A stretch of 25,444 nt of DNA from Hyphomicrobiales bacterium (GTDB taxonomy: Bacteria > Pseudomonadota > Alphaproteobacteria > Rhizobiales > Aestuariivirgaceae), in assembly GCA_016710435.1 (NCBI GenBank), contig JADJVV010000048.1, positions 1 through 25,444 of the forward strand. Direction: 5' to 3'. Shown one piece after another: positions 6,289-14,690 of this stretch. A model generated the notes under the pieces. It saw nothing but the letters and a program-made list of their open reading frames with translations, did not search any database and was not told the origin of the DNA. A program made the translations under genes and the position numbers. Each line of letters starts with the position of its first letter. The first letter of the stretch is position 1.

Positions 6289-9200
6289 CTAGGCCACGGT
6301 GACGGTGATGGATGCGCTGACGCTGGCGCCGTAGGTGAATGGCACGTTGGCCTGCCCGTACACGTTCACATAGGCCTGTGTGCCGGCCGAGCTGTGCGCG
6401 GCGCTGTAGGTGGCGCTGGCGTCCACTGCGGTGGCCAGCGCGCTGGCCACGTCCACGATGGTGTCGCCGCCGCCGGCGGTGTAGGTGAAGGGCACGCCGC
6501 CCAGCGTGATGGTGAAGACCTGCCCAGCCGCCGGCGTGCCGTCCAGAAAGTACATGGTGCGCTGCGGCCTGTCCACCGGCACAGCGGCGCTGCCCAGGGC
6601 GTTGACGGAGATCGTCAGCCCGAAGCCGTTGTCCCCACTGCCCTGCGCGTACACGCCCTGCGCGCCCACGGGGCCGGTCAGCAGGCCGTAGAAGCCCTGC
6701 GCGTTGCTCTGCACGCCCAGGCCATAGCCCAGCGCCGCCAGCGTGGCGTGCGTGGCCATCGCGTTGGCCAGGCCGCCCAGCGCGTCAAAGCGTGTGCCGC
6801 TGGCCGGCAGGGTGTAGCTCACCGTGCCCAGGTAGGTTCCGATGGGCTGCTCGATCTGCAGCGCCAGCTGCGTGCCCGCGGGTATGGGCTCGGTGACGCC
6901 GGTCACGAAGTTGGCCACGTACACCGCCGCCTGGTACGCGGTGCCGGGCCCGGCCGGCGCGGCGGGCGTGTGCAGTGCGCCGAACATGCTGGCCGCCCCC
7001 GCGGCGCTGGCCGTCAGCACAAAAGTGCGCCCCACCGGCCCGGTGACGGTGACCACCGGGCCCACCGCCGCCGCGCTGAAGCCGCCGCTGGTGATGGCCG
7101 CGGCCAGCGCGGTGGCCGCGCCCGCCAGGTTGGTGTCGCCGCCGACGGTCACATGCTCGCCGATCTGCACCGCGTCGGCAAATACCGTGATCCGCACGCC
7201 CGTGACAAATGCGCCGCCCAGCGTCACCGTGCCGGTGCTGGCGGCGGCCGTGTAGCCGCCCACCGCCGCGGTGGCCTCCAGCGCGGTGCCGCGGCCCACC
7301 ACGGCGCTGAGCTGGTACACGCGCACGTCCACCGTGGTCTGCACCGCCCCAAAGTCCGCCGCCTGCTGCGCCGCCGTGTACACGCAGCCCGGCGTGGCCG
7401 CGCTGATGGTGCGCTTGACGGTGGCGCCGTCCAGGATGTCCACCTCGTAGGCCTCGGCCGCCTCGCCCAGCGGCGTCAGGATGCCGGCCGCGCCGGCAAA
7501 CTGCGTGGCCAGCCGTGTGCGGCGCTTCCAGGCCAGCACCAGGCCGCCGGTGGGGTCGCGGCTGGCGCGCAGGTCCACCGGCGCAAAGGGCTTCAGGCCC
7601 ACGCTGGTGGGCGCCAGCGTGGTGGCTTCGGCGCTGGCCAGCGTGCGGCCCACGCTGACGGGTTTGAAGTACCGCGTCTGCCCGATATCCGCCGCCACCT
7701 GCACCACGCGGGCCGTGCCGCCGGCTTTCAGCAGCGCAAAGCGCTCACCGGCCGCGTGGCCGGTCATCGCCCATTCGGTGCCGCGCCGGCCGCGCAGCAG
7801 GCCGCTCAGCGTGTACACGCCCGCGCTCACCAGCGTGGCGGTGCGGTACTGCAGCAGCTCGTGGTTGACCACCGCGGCATTCAGGCTGGCGTCCTCCAGC
7901 ATGGCATCGCGCGTGGCGCTGGCCAGCGTGGCGGCGCCCACGTTGACGGTGACGCTGTTCACCTCGTCAAACACCGCGCCGCCCGTCCAATCGCCCAGCG
8001 CCGTGGTGGTGGTGCCAAACACCGCCGCCACCGTCACCTTGTCGCCCGATGTGTAGGCCGCGCCGTCGCTGCTGATGAACAGCACCGCCCCGGCCCATCC
8101 TGTCGTGTACCGCGGGCGCATCAGGCCGTACAGGCCCGGCGCGTCGTCCGCATCGCGCAGGATCGGGATGTCCAGCAGCAGCAGGTCGCTCAGCGAATAG
8201 CTGGCCACGCTCACGTTGGGCGCGCTGGTGTCGTCGGTGATGCCCACCGCGGCCAGCACCGATGCGTCGTCCAGCACGCATTCCAGCGTGCGCACGCCGC
8301 CGGCGTAGTTTTCGCGCACGATGCGGGCGCGGTAGGTGGCGCCGTCCACGTCCACCACCTGCACCACGTCGGTGGGCTCCAGCTGCGGGCGCGTGGTGTC
8401 GATGGCCGGGCGCAGCGTGGTGGCGCCGATGCGCATGTCCAGCGCCAGCGTGTCCACGATGCCCTGCGCCTGTTCGGGCGGCAGCGTCACCGGCACGGTG
8501 GTGGTGCGCGTCTCTTCGCTCTGCGACACGATGCGGTCGCTGTACACGGTGCCGGCCTGGTAGTCGTCCTGCACGTTGATGTACTGCAGCGCGTAGCGGG
8601 CCGGCACCTCCAGGTCATTGGCGCGCTCCAGGCCCACGGGGTCGCCATCGGCCGGGGTGTCGGGCGCCACGCCCAGGTCGTCGTGCGGGATGGTGGCCGC
8701 CGCCGCCGCGCCGCGCAGGCGGAAGTACAGCTTGTCGCTCTCCACGCAGTCGAAGTAATAGGCCGCCGCCAGCGTCTGCAGCGTGCTGCGCGCGGGGGAA
8801 ACCTGCGTCACCGGCACGCCGCTCACCGTCAGCCCGGCCAGGGCCGCCACGTCCACCTGCGCGGGGGGCACGCCCGCGGCTTCGCACAAGTCCTGCACCA
8901 CATCCGCCAGCGGCACGTCAACCGGCGTCCAGGCGTCTGCATCATCACCGTCGCTGGCCCAGGGCGTGAAGCCATCCGGGATGGGGTAGGCAAAGTCCGT
9001 CCGCACGGTGCGCAGGTTGGCCGCAAAAATGGGGCCGTTGGCCTGCACCGTCAGCTCGATGGTGCAGCCCGCGGGCGTCAGCGTGCCGGCGGCCTGGCCG
9101 TTGGTGCCGGTGCCGGGGTCGGTGGCGATGCCGGCCACGCCGTGCCACACGCCGGCCGCACCCACCCACATCAGGCCCGCGTCCAGGTCAAAGGCGTACT

Positions 9201-10224
9201 GCATCACCCGGTTGGCGCCCAGCCAGGTGATGGAAGCCGGCCCGTCGCCGGGCGCCCCCAGGTTGGTGCCGTTGGCGGTGAAATTGCCGCTGTAGTTGCT
9301 GCCGTAGCGGTGGCCCGCAAAGTCCTTCACCACGATCCAGCCCAGCTCGCCCGATGAACTGCTGGCGTCGTTGATCATCACCTCGAAGTACCGCTTGCCG
9401 CCGTTCACCGCCTCTTGCGTGGTGGCCACATGCTGGTTGCTGCCCGGGTTGGTGCCCACCAGCGTGATGTTGGGCCCCGCCAGCACCGGCATGGTGGTGA
9501 TGGCGTCGGTGCCAAAGCCCCACTGCAGCACCGGCTGCGACGTGGGCGCAAAGGTGTGCGCGGGGTTCTCGCCCGCCTCCACCCAGCGGCCGTTGGCCGT
9601 GGCGCTGGTCAGCACCTCGAAGGTCAGCACCGGCACCTGGCCAGAGTTGCCCAGCTGCAGCCCCTCGATCATCACGGTGCCGCGCCCGCGGTAGGCCGGC
9701 GCGTTGCCAGCGCCCACGGCGGCTTCGTACACCGGGTCTGGCAGCTGCGCGGGGCCGCCCACATGCACGCGCAGGTCGGTCCACTTGTCGGTGAATTCAC
9801 TGGCCGCGGCGCTGGTGTCGTCCGAATCGGCCAGCGCGGTGTAAACCAGCTCGCCGTTGGCCCAGATGCGCGAGACGGCCACGATCTCGTTATCGCACAG
9901 CAGGTAGAGGATGTCGCATTCGTAGGTGTAGGTCGTCACCTCGGGTTCGGCGCTGCCCTTGCCGCCGGTGGTGGTGCTGATCTCGCGCTTGGCGCTCATC
10001 CAGATGGGCGCCGATGGCACCCGGTTGCGGCCCCACAGCCGCGGGATGGTGCTGCCGTACTCAAACTTCGGCAGCCGCAGGTCGTCCAGCCGGGCGCCCT
10101 GGATCTGCGTGTTGGCGATCTCCACCTGGCCGCCCACATAGGCGCCAACGGCCGCGCCAAGCTGCGGGTAGCCGAAGTAACTGCCGACCGCGTAGCCGAC
10201 AATCGTGAGTGCGGTTTGCGCCAT
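6289..10224 (-). CDS. Tail tip hub / host-specificity protein (J-like), with inserted SPRY-like domain
   Basis: This 1311-residue protein is the largest here. It starts at ATG 10224 (MAQTALTIVGYAVGSYFG), overlapping the NlpC/P60 stop; a longer upstream frame is out of place. Order of parts: N-terminal glycine/alanine-rich segment (1-35), a conserved hub region (about 40-210, with RLPKFEYGSTIPRLWG and CDILYLLCDNEIVAVSRIW), and a SPRY/B30.2-like module (about 225-420, with KRYFEVMINDASSSSGELGW and AFDLDAGLMWVG). Then comes the GTA gp53/phage-tail-3-like hub continuation (from about 435, LADVVQDLCEAAGVPP). The C-terminus holds repetitive threonine/glycine/alanine-rich beta modules that probably form the distal tip. 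It forms the tip that contacts the host and seals the tail; J-type proteins set host range. The frame is intact over 3.9 kb. Confidence 0.88.
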   Translation of the reverse strand: MAQTALTIVGYAVGSYFGYPQLGAAVGAYVGGQVEIANTQIQGARLDDLRLPKFEYGSTIPRLWGRNRVPSAPIWMSAKREISTTTGGKGSAEPEVTTYTYECDILYLLCDNEIVAVSRIWANGELVYTALADSDDTSAAASEFTDKWTDLRVHVGGPAQLPDPVYEAAVGAGNAPAYRGRGTVMIEGLQLGNSGQVPVLTFEVLTSATANGRWVEAGENPAHTFAPTSQPVLQWGFGTDAITTMPVLAGPNITLVGTNPGSNQHVATTQEAVNGGKRYFEVMINDASSSSGELGWIVVKDFAGHRYGSNYSGNFTANGTNLGAPGDGPASITWLGANRVMQYAFDLDAGLMWVGAAGVWHGVAGIATDPGTGTNGQAAGTLTPAGCTIELTVQANGPIFAANLRTVRTDFAYPIPDGFTPWASDGDDADAWTPVDVPLADVVQDLCEAAGVPPAQVDVAALAGLTVSGVPVTQVSPARSTLQTLAAAYYFDCVESDKLYFRLRGAAAAATIPHDDLGVAPDTPADGDPVGLERANDLEVPARYALQYINVQDDYQAGTVYSDRIVSQSEETRTTTVPVTLPPEQAQGIVDTLALDMRIGATTLRPAIDTTRPQLEPTDVVQVVDVDGATYRARIVRENYAGGVRTLECVLDDASVLAAVGITDDTSAPNVSVASYSLSDLLLLDIPILRDADDAPGLYGLMRPRYTTGWAGAVLFISSDGAAYTSGDKVTVAAVFGTTTTALGDWTGGAVFDEVNSVTVNVGAATLASATRDAMLEDASLNAAVVNHELLQYRTATLVSAGVYTLSGLLRGRRGTEWAMTGHAAGERFALLKAGGTARVVQVAADIGQTRYFKPVSVGRTLASAEATTLAPTSVGLKPFAPVDLRASRDPTGGLVLAWKRRTRLATQFAGAAGILTPLGEAAEAYEVDILDGATVKRTISAATPGCVYTAAQQAADFGAVQTTVDVRVYQLSAVVGRGTALEATAAVGGYTAAASTGTVTLGGAFVTGVRITVFADAVQIGEHVTVGGDTNLAGAATALAAAITSGGFSAAAVGPVVTVTGPVGRTFVLTASAAGAASMFGALHTPAAPAGPGTAYQAAVYVANFVTGVTEPIPAGTQLALQIEQPIGTYLGTVSYTLPASGTRFDALGGLANAMATHATLAALGYGLGVQSNAQGFYGLLTGPVGAQGVYAQGSGDNGFGLTISVNALGSAAVPVDRPQRTMYFLDGTPAAGQVFTITLGGVPFTYTAGGGDTIVDVASALATAVDASATYSAAHSSAGTQAYVNVYGQANVPFTYGASVSASITVTVA

Positions 10225-10662
10225 CAGGCCACCCCAGGCAGCCGGTAGGCGCCCACAAAACACATCGCCCGGCCGAACAGCAGCCGCGTCTCCACCACGC
10301 AGCGGTGCGCGCGGTTGTCGGCGTGCACCATGGCCAGGCCGCCGTGGCGGTAGGTGCACACCACGCCCAGGTGCTGCGGCGGGCCGCCGTTCCAGGCCAC
10401 CAGCACCACGTCGCCCTCGCCCATCTCATCCCGGGCGATCGGCTGCATCACCGCCGCGCACTGCGCCGGCAGCGCCCGGCCATCGGGCACGCTGGCGTAG
10501 CCCGTCACGTCAAAGCCTTCGGGCACCAGGCCCAGCTCGCGTGCCACGCCGATGACCAGGCCCACGCAATCTACCCCCCACGCCGCGGGCGCGGTGCTGG
10601 TGCGCAAAGGGCGTGCCGATCCAGCCGCGGGCCTGGGCGGCCACTTGTGCACGGGTTGCCAT
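10224..10662 (-). CDS. NlpC/P60 family tail assembly peptidase (apparent frameshift)
   Basis: This is a gpK-like tail protein whose Cys/His peptidase domain is expected to act on peptidoglycan or in tail-tip assembly. Translation from ATG 10662, which overlaps the previous stop (TGATG), gives MATRAQVAAQARGWIGTPF and HQHRARGVG. The active-site part, VDCVGLVIGVARELGL, lies in the neighbouring frame, and the frame change is at a run of six Gs (10574-10579 on the + strand as Cs). Five Gs would restore a 145-residue protein with the catalytic Cys in GVDCVG and the His in GGPPQHLGVV. The remainder of the domain is intact (DVTGYASVPDG, MGEGDVVLVAWNGG). A homopolymer error is the simplest reading; true inactivation would likely block tail formation. 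Confidence 0.85.
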
Positions 10663-11510
10663 CACGTCACCGGCGGCGCCGTCACCTGGTCAATGCCGGG
10701 CAGGTGCGGTTCACCGCCAAAGTTCAGCACGTTGTTGAACTTGTCGCGGCAGTCCTCGGCCAGGCGCTTGGTGCAGCCGGCCACCACGCTATAGGTGTTG
10801 CCCACCGCCAGCGCGGCCACGGCCGGCAGGTCCAGCGTAAAGGTGCCGTCCGCCGCGTGCGCCTTCACCTTGAACTGCAGGCCAGTATTCAGGCCGGATG
10901 TGAAGGTGATGACGCCGGCCGTAAAGTACCCCGCCGCCTGCGCGCGGCCACTGTCGCGCACCACCTGCTGGCTGGTGACGTGCGTCAACGTGCCGGCAAA
11001 GGTGAAGGCGCCCAGCGCCTTGGTGCAGCGCGCATCGCCCAGCCGGTAGCGGCAGGTGGCCTGGGTGATGCCGCCGATGCTGGCCTGCAGCCGCTGGCGC
11101 AGGCCGCGCAGCTCAGCCACGTAGGCGCCGCGCACCGGCCGCACGTTGCCAAAGTTGCCCACCTTGCGCACATCGCGCCCCTGCGCCAGGTCCGCCCAGT
11201 TGTACTGGAACAATTCAAACTCGGCGCCGTCCCACACGCCGGCCATGATGTCGGCGCGGGTGATCACCGCATCGTCGGCCAGGATGTTGATCTCGGTGTT
11301 GTCCACCGCGAAGCCCGCGCTGCTGACCAGGCTGGCCACGTCCAGCCCCAGGTCGGCGCTGTAGGTCACGGCGCTGATCACCGCGGGCCTGTCGTGTGAT
11401 GTCCAGCCCAGCACGGTGCCGTCCACCCGCGTCACCTTCAGGCCCCAGGCCAGCGTGGTGGCGCCGCTTTGCATGTGCGCCAGCAGCCCGGCGCCTATTG
11501 CGCGCGTCAC
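10662..11510 (-). CDS. Tail tip protein, DUF2163 / phage BR0599 family
   Basis: This is a tail-tip protein of 282 residues if it starts at GTG 11510, which overlaps the upstream stop by 4 bases (GTGA); a longer open frame upstream looks non-coding. Family features are the N-terminal SGATTLAWGLKVTRVDG and VISAVTYSADLGLDVASLV, the central GNVRPVRGAYVAELRGL, then cysteines in ATCRYRLGDARC and the C-terminal CTKRLAEDCRDKFNNVLNF followed by GGEPHLPG. This C-terminal cysteine block is the BR0599 signature, resembling the cysteine-rich hub protein L of lambda. It stands in the usual order DUF2460 - DUF2163 - NlpC/P60 - J found in lambda-like and gene-transfer-agent tails. Confidence 0.88.
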   Translation of the reverse strand: MTRAIGAGLLAHMQSGATTLAWGLKVTRVDGTVLGWTSHDRPAVISAVTYSADLGLDVASLVSSAGFAVDNTEINILADDAVITRADIMAGVWDGAEFELFQYNWADLAQGRDVRKVGNFGNVRPVRGAYVAELRGLRQRLQASIGGITQATCRYRLGDARCTKALGAFTFAGTLTHVTSQQVVRDSGRAQAAGYFTAGVITFTSGLNTGLQFKVKAHAADGTFTLDLPAVAALAVGNTYSVVAGCTKRLAEDCRDKFNNVLNFGGEPHLPGIDQVTAPPVT

Positions 11511-12115
11511 ACCCGCACCTCCACGATGGGGATGCTGTCCCACAGGTGCAGCAGCCCGGCCTGAGCGTTGCGCGATTCGATGCGGCCCTGCAGCCGGTCG
11601 GTGTCAAAGCGCATGGGCACGTCAAATTCACCCGCCCAGGTCACCGTGCCCGCCGCCGGCGCCGTGCCGATGGTGACCACGCCCGTGGTGGTGTCCACCG
11701 TGTGCGCCGTCACCACGCCGCTGACCTTCACCTCCAGCGTGCCCGTCACCGGCTTGGTGATGATGCGGTCCAGCGTCTGCGCGCCGCTGGTGTAGCGCTT
11801 CGTCAGTTGAAAGGTGGTGGCCGTGATGCCCGTCACCACGCCCGTGGTGTGCGTGGCGGTGTAGTCCGCCCAGTCCTTGAAGCGCCAGGCGTGAAAGCGC
11901 CCGCGCGCGGCCATGAAGAACGCGCGCAGCGTCTCGAAGTCGGCCTGGCCGTTGATGCCCTGGCTCACGTCCCAGCGGTGCTTCGGGTAGGCCCAGGCCG
12001 CGTTGCGCGCCTCGCGGCCTGATCCGCTGGCCACCACGGTGGTCAGGAACTCAGGCCCGCCCAGCGCGCCGTAGGCTATTGCGTCAGGGAAGCGGGGGGA
12101 TTCGTAGAAGGCCAT
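11507..12115 (-). CDS. Tail protein, DUF2460 family
   Basis: The start FYESPRFPDAIAYGALGGPE is the hallmark of DUF2460, a distal-tail-like protein encoded right after the tape measure in lambda-like and GTA tails. Other conserved stretches in its 202 residues are KHRWDVSQGINGQADFETLR, ARGRFHAWRFKDWADYT and the final GRIESRNAQAGLLHLWDSIP. The ATG at 12115 lies six bases after the tape-measure stop. By homology it would link the tail tube to the tip and has no expected enzyme activity. The frame is intact and overlaps the next gene by four bases. Confidence 0.9.
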   Translation of the reverse strand: MAFYESPRFPDAIAYGALGGPEFLTTVVASGSGREARNAAWAYPKHRWDVSQGINGQADFETLRAFFMAARGRFHAWRFKDWADYTATHTTGVVTGITATTFQLTKRYTSGAQTLDRIITKPVTGTLEVKVSGVVTAHTVDTTTGVVTIGTAPAAGTVTWAGEFDVPMRFDTDRLQGRIESRNAQAGLLHLWDSIPIVEVRV

Positions 12116-12121
12116 CTGTGC

Positions 12122-14092
12122 TTACCCGTTGCGCGCCAGCGCCAGCCGCACCTGGCGGCCAATCGCCTCGCCCGCCTGCAGCGCGGTGCTCTGGCCGCCG
12201 CCGCTGCCGCCGGCCATGTTGATGGTGACGTTGACGGTGCGGCTGCCGCCGCCCATGCCCACGCCGTTGGGAAGCACCGTGCCGGCGCGGCGCGGCACCA
12301 CGATCTCGGGCCCGCGCTCGCCCACCAGGTACGGGCGCCCGGCCGTCATGGGGCCGCCGTCGGCGCGGGCGCTCAGTGACCCGATCCACTTGCTCAGCTC
12401 ACCCGCCCAGCCGCCCATCTGGCCCGTCTTGGCGTAGTCACCCAGCAGCATCTTGCCCAGCTCGGCCGCGGCCGTCTGCGCGATCAGCCGGTTGAGCATG
12501 CTCTGCCACAGCTTGGCGATGTCGTTGGTGTTGCCTTCCAGCGCCTTGAGCACGCTGTCGCCAAGCGCGTCCTGGATGTTGCGGCCGGCCTCTTGCGCAA
12601 AGGCGTTCACCTCGGCCAGCGGCTTCTTCAGCTCGGCCAGCTTGTCGCTCAGCGCCTGGATGGCGGCTTCCAGCTCGGGGCTGTCCAGGCCCACGTCGCG
12701 CATCTTGAACAATTCATCCAGCGCGGCAGACACCTCGCGGATCTGTGCCACGCTGGTGCCGCCCAGCGCGGCCAGCGCGTCGGCGTAGGCCTTGGTGGGC
12801 CCGGGGTCGGGCACGGGGGCGTTGGTCAGCGCTTCGATCTCGGCGCGCACCTTGGCGATGGCCTGCACCACCACGGGGTCGCCGCGGGTCTCACGCTGCA
12901 GTTCAAACAGGCCCGACAGCGCCAGGTTCAGTTCGCGCAGCTTGTTGGCGTCGGTGGCTTCCATCGCGCGCAGCGCGGCGATGGTGGCCTGGTCAAAGCT
13001 GTTGCTGACGAATGAACGCTCACGCGCCGCGGCGCCGCCGGTTTTCTTGGGCGCCTCGGGGATGGCGGGCACGCTGGGCCTGCTGGCGTTGCGGCCTTCG
13101 TTGCTGTAGATGTCTTCGGACTGCAGCTTGGCAATGATCTGCAGCCGCGCGATGCGCTGCTTCTCAAGATCAGCCCGCCACTGTTCGCTGATGTTTTGCC
13201 GCGCGAGCGCCTTTTCGATGTTCTTGAGTTCCACCTGCGCCTGCTGCAGCGCGCTCAGCTCGTTGTTGCTCAGCCCCAGCAACGCACCAAAGCCCAGCGA
13301 CTTGGCCGCGCCAAACAGGCTCTGCAGCCGTTCGCCGAAGCCTTTGCTCTCATCTGACGCCTGTTTCGCGCGTCCGATGAAGTCGTTCATGGCATTCACC
13401 AGCGGGCCACTGATCGAACGCGCCGCGTCAACCACGTTCTTGTTGAACGCGAACATCTGCTTGTTGAATTCCTCCGCCGCCTTGGCCTGTTCGGTCGTCA
13501 CCGTGGCATTCAACTGCCCGGCGTCGGCCAAGTCCTTCAGCAGCGGCGCCACTTCGCGGATGCTCTTGCCGAACAGCTCCTGCACCAGCCGCGCCTTGTT
13601 GCCGTCGTCGGCATAGCCGGCCAGCGCCACGGCGGTGCGGCGCAGGGCCTCGGCCGGGTCCAGCTTGCGCAGTTCGGTGGCGTTCAGCCCGATGGCCTGC
13701 AGCGCCCGCGCCATGGGGCTGTTGGGGTCGGCCTCGGCCAGCACCTTGTTGAGCTTGACCAGCGCGCTGCCCACGGTGTCCATCGTGGTGCCGGTGCGCG
13801 CGGCAATGTCTTCCAGCGCGCTGATGTTCTCGATGCTGGCGCCGGTGGCGTCGCTCAGGTCGTTCAGCGCGTCCACCCCATCGATGGTGCTGCGCAGGAA
13901 TTGCGTGATGCCGGCGATTGAGATGGCGCCGCCCAGCGCCGCGCCCACGCTGGCGGCCAGCGCCGACATGCGGGCATAACGCGCCTCGATCTGCGCGGCC
14001 TGCTTTTCCGCAATGCGGCCGGCCTTGTCCATGCCGGTCTGCAGTGACGCAAGCTGCGCCACCAGGTCAATGCTGAGCGTTGCCAGTGACAT
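12122..14092 (-). CDS. Tail tape measure protein
   Basis: This 656-residue protein sets tail length and may help deliver DNA. The N-terminus is helical and lysine/glutamate-rich (QTGMDKAGRIAEKQAAQIEA) with a hydrophobic stretch (ALAASVGAALGGAISIAGIT, about 45-64). The middle is largely alpha-helical with coiled-coil character. The C-terminus carries the common tape-measure motif GGPMTAGRPYLVGERGPEIV (about residues 590-610), followed by glycine-rich VNMAGGSGGG-like sequence. It starts at ATG 14092, inside the end of the GT chaperone frame (stop 14067). The length predicts a fairly short tail; about 1.5 Angstrom per residue is the usual scaling, so roughly 100 nm. Confidence 0.93.
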   Translation of the reverse strand: MSLATLSIDLVAQLASLQTGMDKAGRIAEKQAAQIEARYARMSALAASVGAALGGAISIAGITQFLRSTIDGVDALNDLSDATGASIENISALEDIAARTGTTMDTVGSALVKLNKVLAEADPNSPMARALQAIGLNATELRKLDPAEALRRTAVALAGYADDGNKARLVQELFGKSIREVAPLLKDLADAGQLNATVTTEQAKAAEEFNKQMFAFNKNVVDAARSISGPLVNAMNDFIGRAKQASDESKGFGERLQSLFGAAKSLGFGALLGLSNNELSALQQAQVELKNIEKALARQNISEQWRADLEKQRIARLQIIAKLQSEDIYSNEGRNASRPSVPAIPEAPKKTGGAAARERSFVSNSFDQATIAALRAMEATDANKLRELNLALSGLFELQRETRGDPVVVQAIAKVRAEIEALTNAPVPDPGPTKAYADALAALGGTSVAQIREVSAALDELFKMRDVGLDSPELEAAIQALSDKLAELKKPLAEVNAFAQEAGRNIQDALGDSVLKALEGNTNDIAKLWQSMLNRLIAQTAAAELGKMLLGDYAKTGQMGGWAGELSKWIGSLSARADGGPMTAGRPYLVGERGPEIVVPRRAGTVLPNGVGMGGGSRTVNVTINMAGGSGGGQSTALQAGEAIGRQVRLALARNG

Positions 14093-14689
14093 GCGGCTGG
14101 TCCTTTTCGTCTGCCTTGCGGTGGGCCTTGATCAGCGCCAGGCGCTGCATCAGCCCTTCGGCGTCTTGCACGCCCAGCCAGCCGCACACCAGCGGCAGGC
14201 CGGCCCAGTCCAGCCCGCCCATGCCGTTGGCCAGCAAGTTGAACACCTTGAAGGCCAGCAGGTCTTCAGCGCCGGCGCGCGGCAGGTCATCGCCTTCATA
14301 CTCGACACCGGGTTCTAGGTCGAGGATGCTTGCGAGTTTTTTGCCACGTCCGCCTTGCGCTGCAGGTAGACGGTGACGGTCTGCGCCATGGCCTGCGACA
14401 CGGCGGCCACGTCCTCGGCATGGTCTGCCGCGTAGGCGGCCCACAGGTCGCGGTGGAAGGGCACCGCATCGCTGCCGCCAATGCCGGCGCCAAGCAGGTC
14501 AGCCTCCGTGAAGCCTTCCCACCCGCAGGCGTACTGGGTGACGTGCTCCAGCCCCACGCCGCCCATCAGGCGCGGCAATTCCACCTCGGGCGGGCGGCGG
14601 TACTGCAGTTTCTTGCCGCCGCCCAGGTCGGCCCAGGCTTCGCGCTGCGCGGCCATGCGGGCCAGCAGCGCCTGCACCTCGGTGGCCAC
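14067..14689 (-). CDS. Tail assembly chaperone GT (product of -1 frameshift)
   Basis: This frame runs from the G start and moves to the -1 frame at the slippery site 14336-14342. It would add 89 residues (LASILDLEPGVEYEGDDLPR, AEDLLAFKVFNLLANG, ending KADEKDQPHVTGNAQH) to G residues 1-118, about 207 in all. Lambda-type GT binds the tape measure and tube protein during tail assembly and is absent from the virion. The T-frame has no plausible start of its own, and slippage is the established route in this gene position. The end overlaps the tape-measure start by 26 bases. Confidence 0.85.
14315..14689 (-). CDS. Tail assembly chaperone G
   Basis: This is the unshifted product: 124 residues beginning at GTG 14689, one base after the tail-tube stop. 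It has a helical N-terminus (VQALLARMAAQREAWADLGG), a conserved core (LQYRRPPEVELPRLMGGVGL, ADLLGAGIGGSDAVPFHRDL) and a short tail KNSQASST after the slippery codons. In lambda-like phages G is made in large excess over the frameshift product GT, and both act as chaperones for the tape measure. Order tail tube - G/GT - tape measure matches lambda V - G/T - H. Confidence 0.85.
   Translation of the reverse strand: MATEVQALLARMAAQREAWADLGGGKKLQYRRPPEVELPRLMGGVGLEHVTQYACGWEGFTEADLLGAGIGGSDAVPFHRDLWAAYAADHAEDVAAVSQAMAQTVTVYLQRKADVAKNSQASST
14336..14342 (-). promoter_or_regulatory. Programmed -1 ribosomal frameshift site (A AAA AAC)
   Basis: In the G reading frame the codons are GCA AAA AAC TCG, so the heptamer A AAA AAC is in exactly the X XXY YYZ register of efficient bacterial -1 slippery sites. 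Slipping lets translation pass the G stop (TAG, 14315-14317) and read the long open T frame. The site lies seven codons before the G stop, as usual for tail chaperones. Confidence 0.9.
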
Positions 14690-14690
14690 G

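Noticed and set aside
6394..9357. A 987-codon open frame on the + strand
   Set aside because: It lies fully antisense to the intact J gene, its translation is arginine/histidine/glycine-rich without any domain, and long antisense frames are expected at this GC content.
10225..10359. J protein starting at 10359
   Set aside because: The added 45 residues overlap the NlpC/P60 gene in another frame and look non-coding; MAQTALTIVG at 10224 is the typical N-terminus.
14067..14444. A stand-alone gene in the T frame
   Set aside because: The 5' part is a shadow of G with no ribosome site; the slippery heptamer explains the frame as the -1 extension of G.
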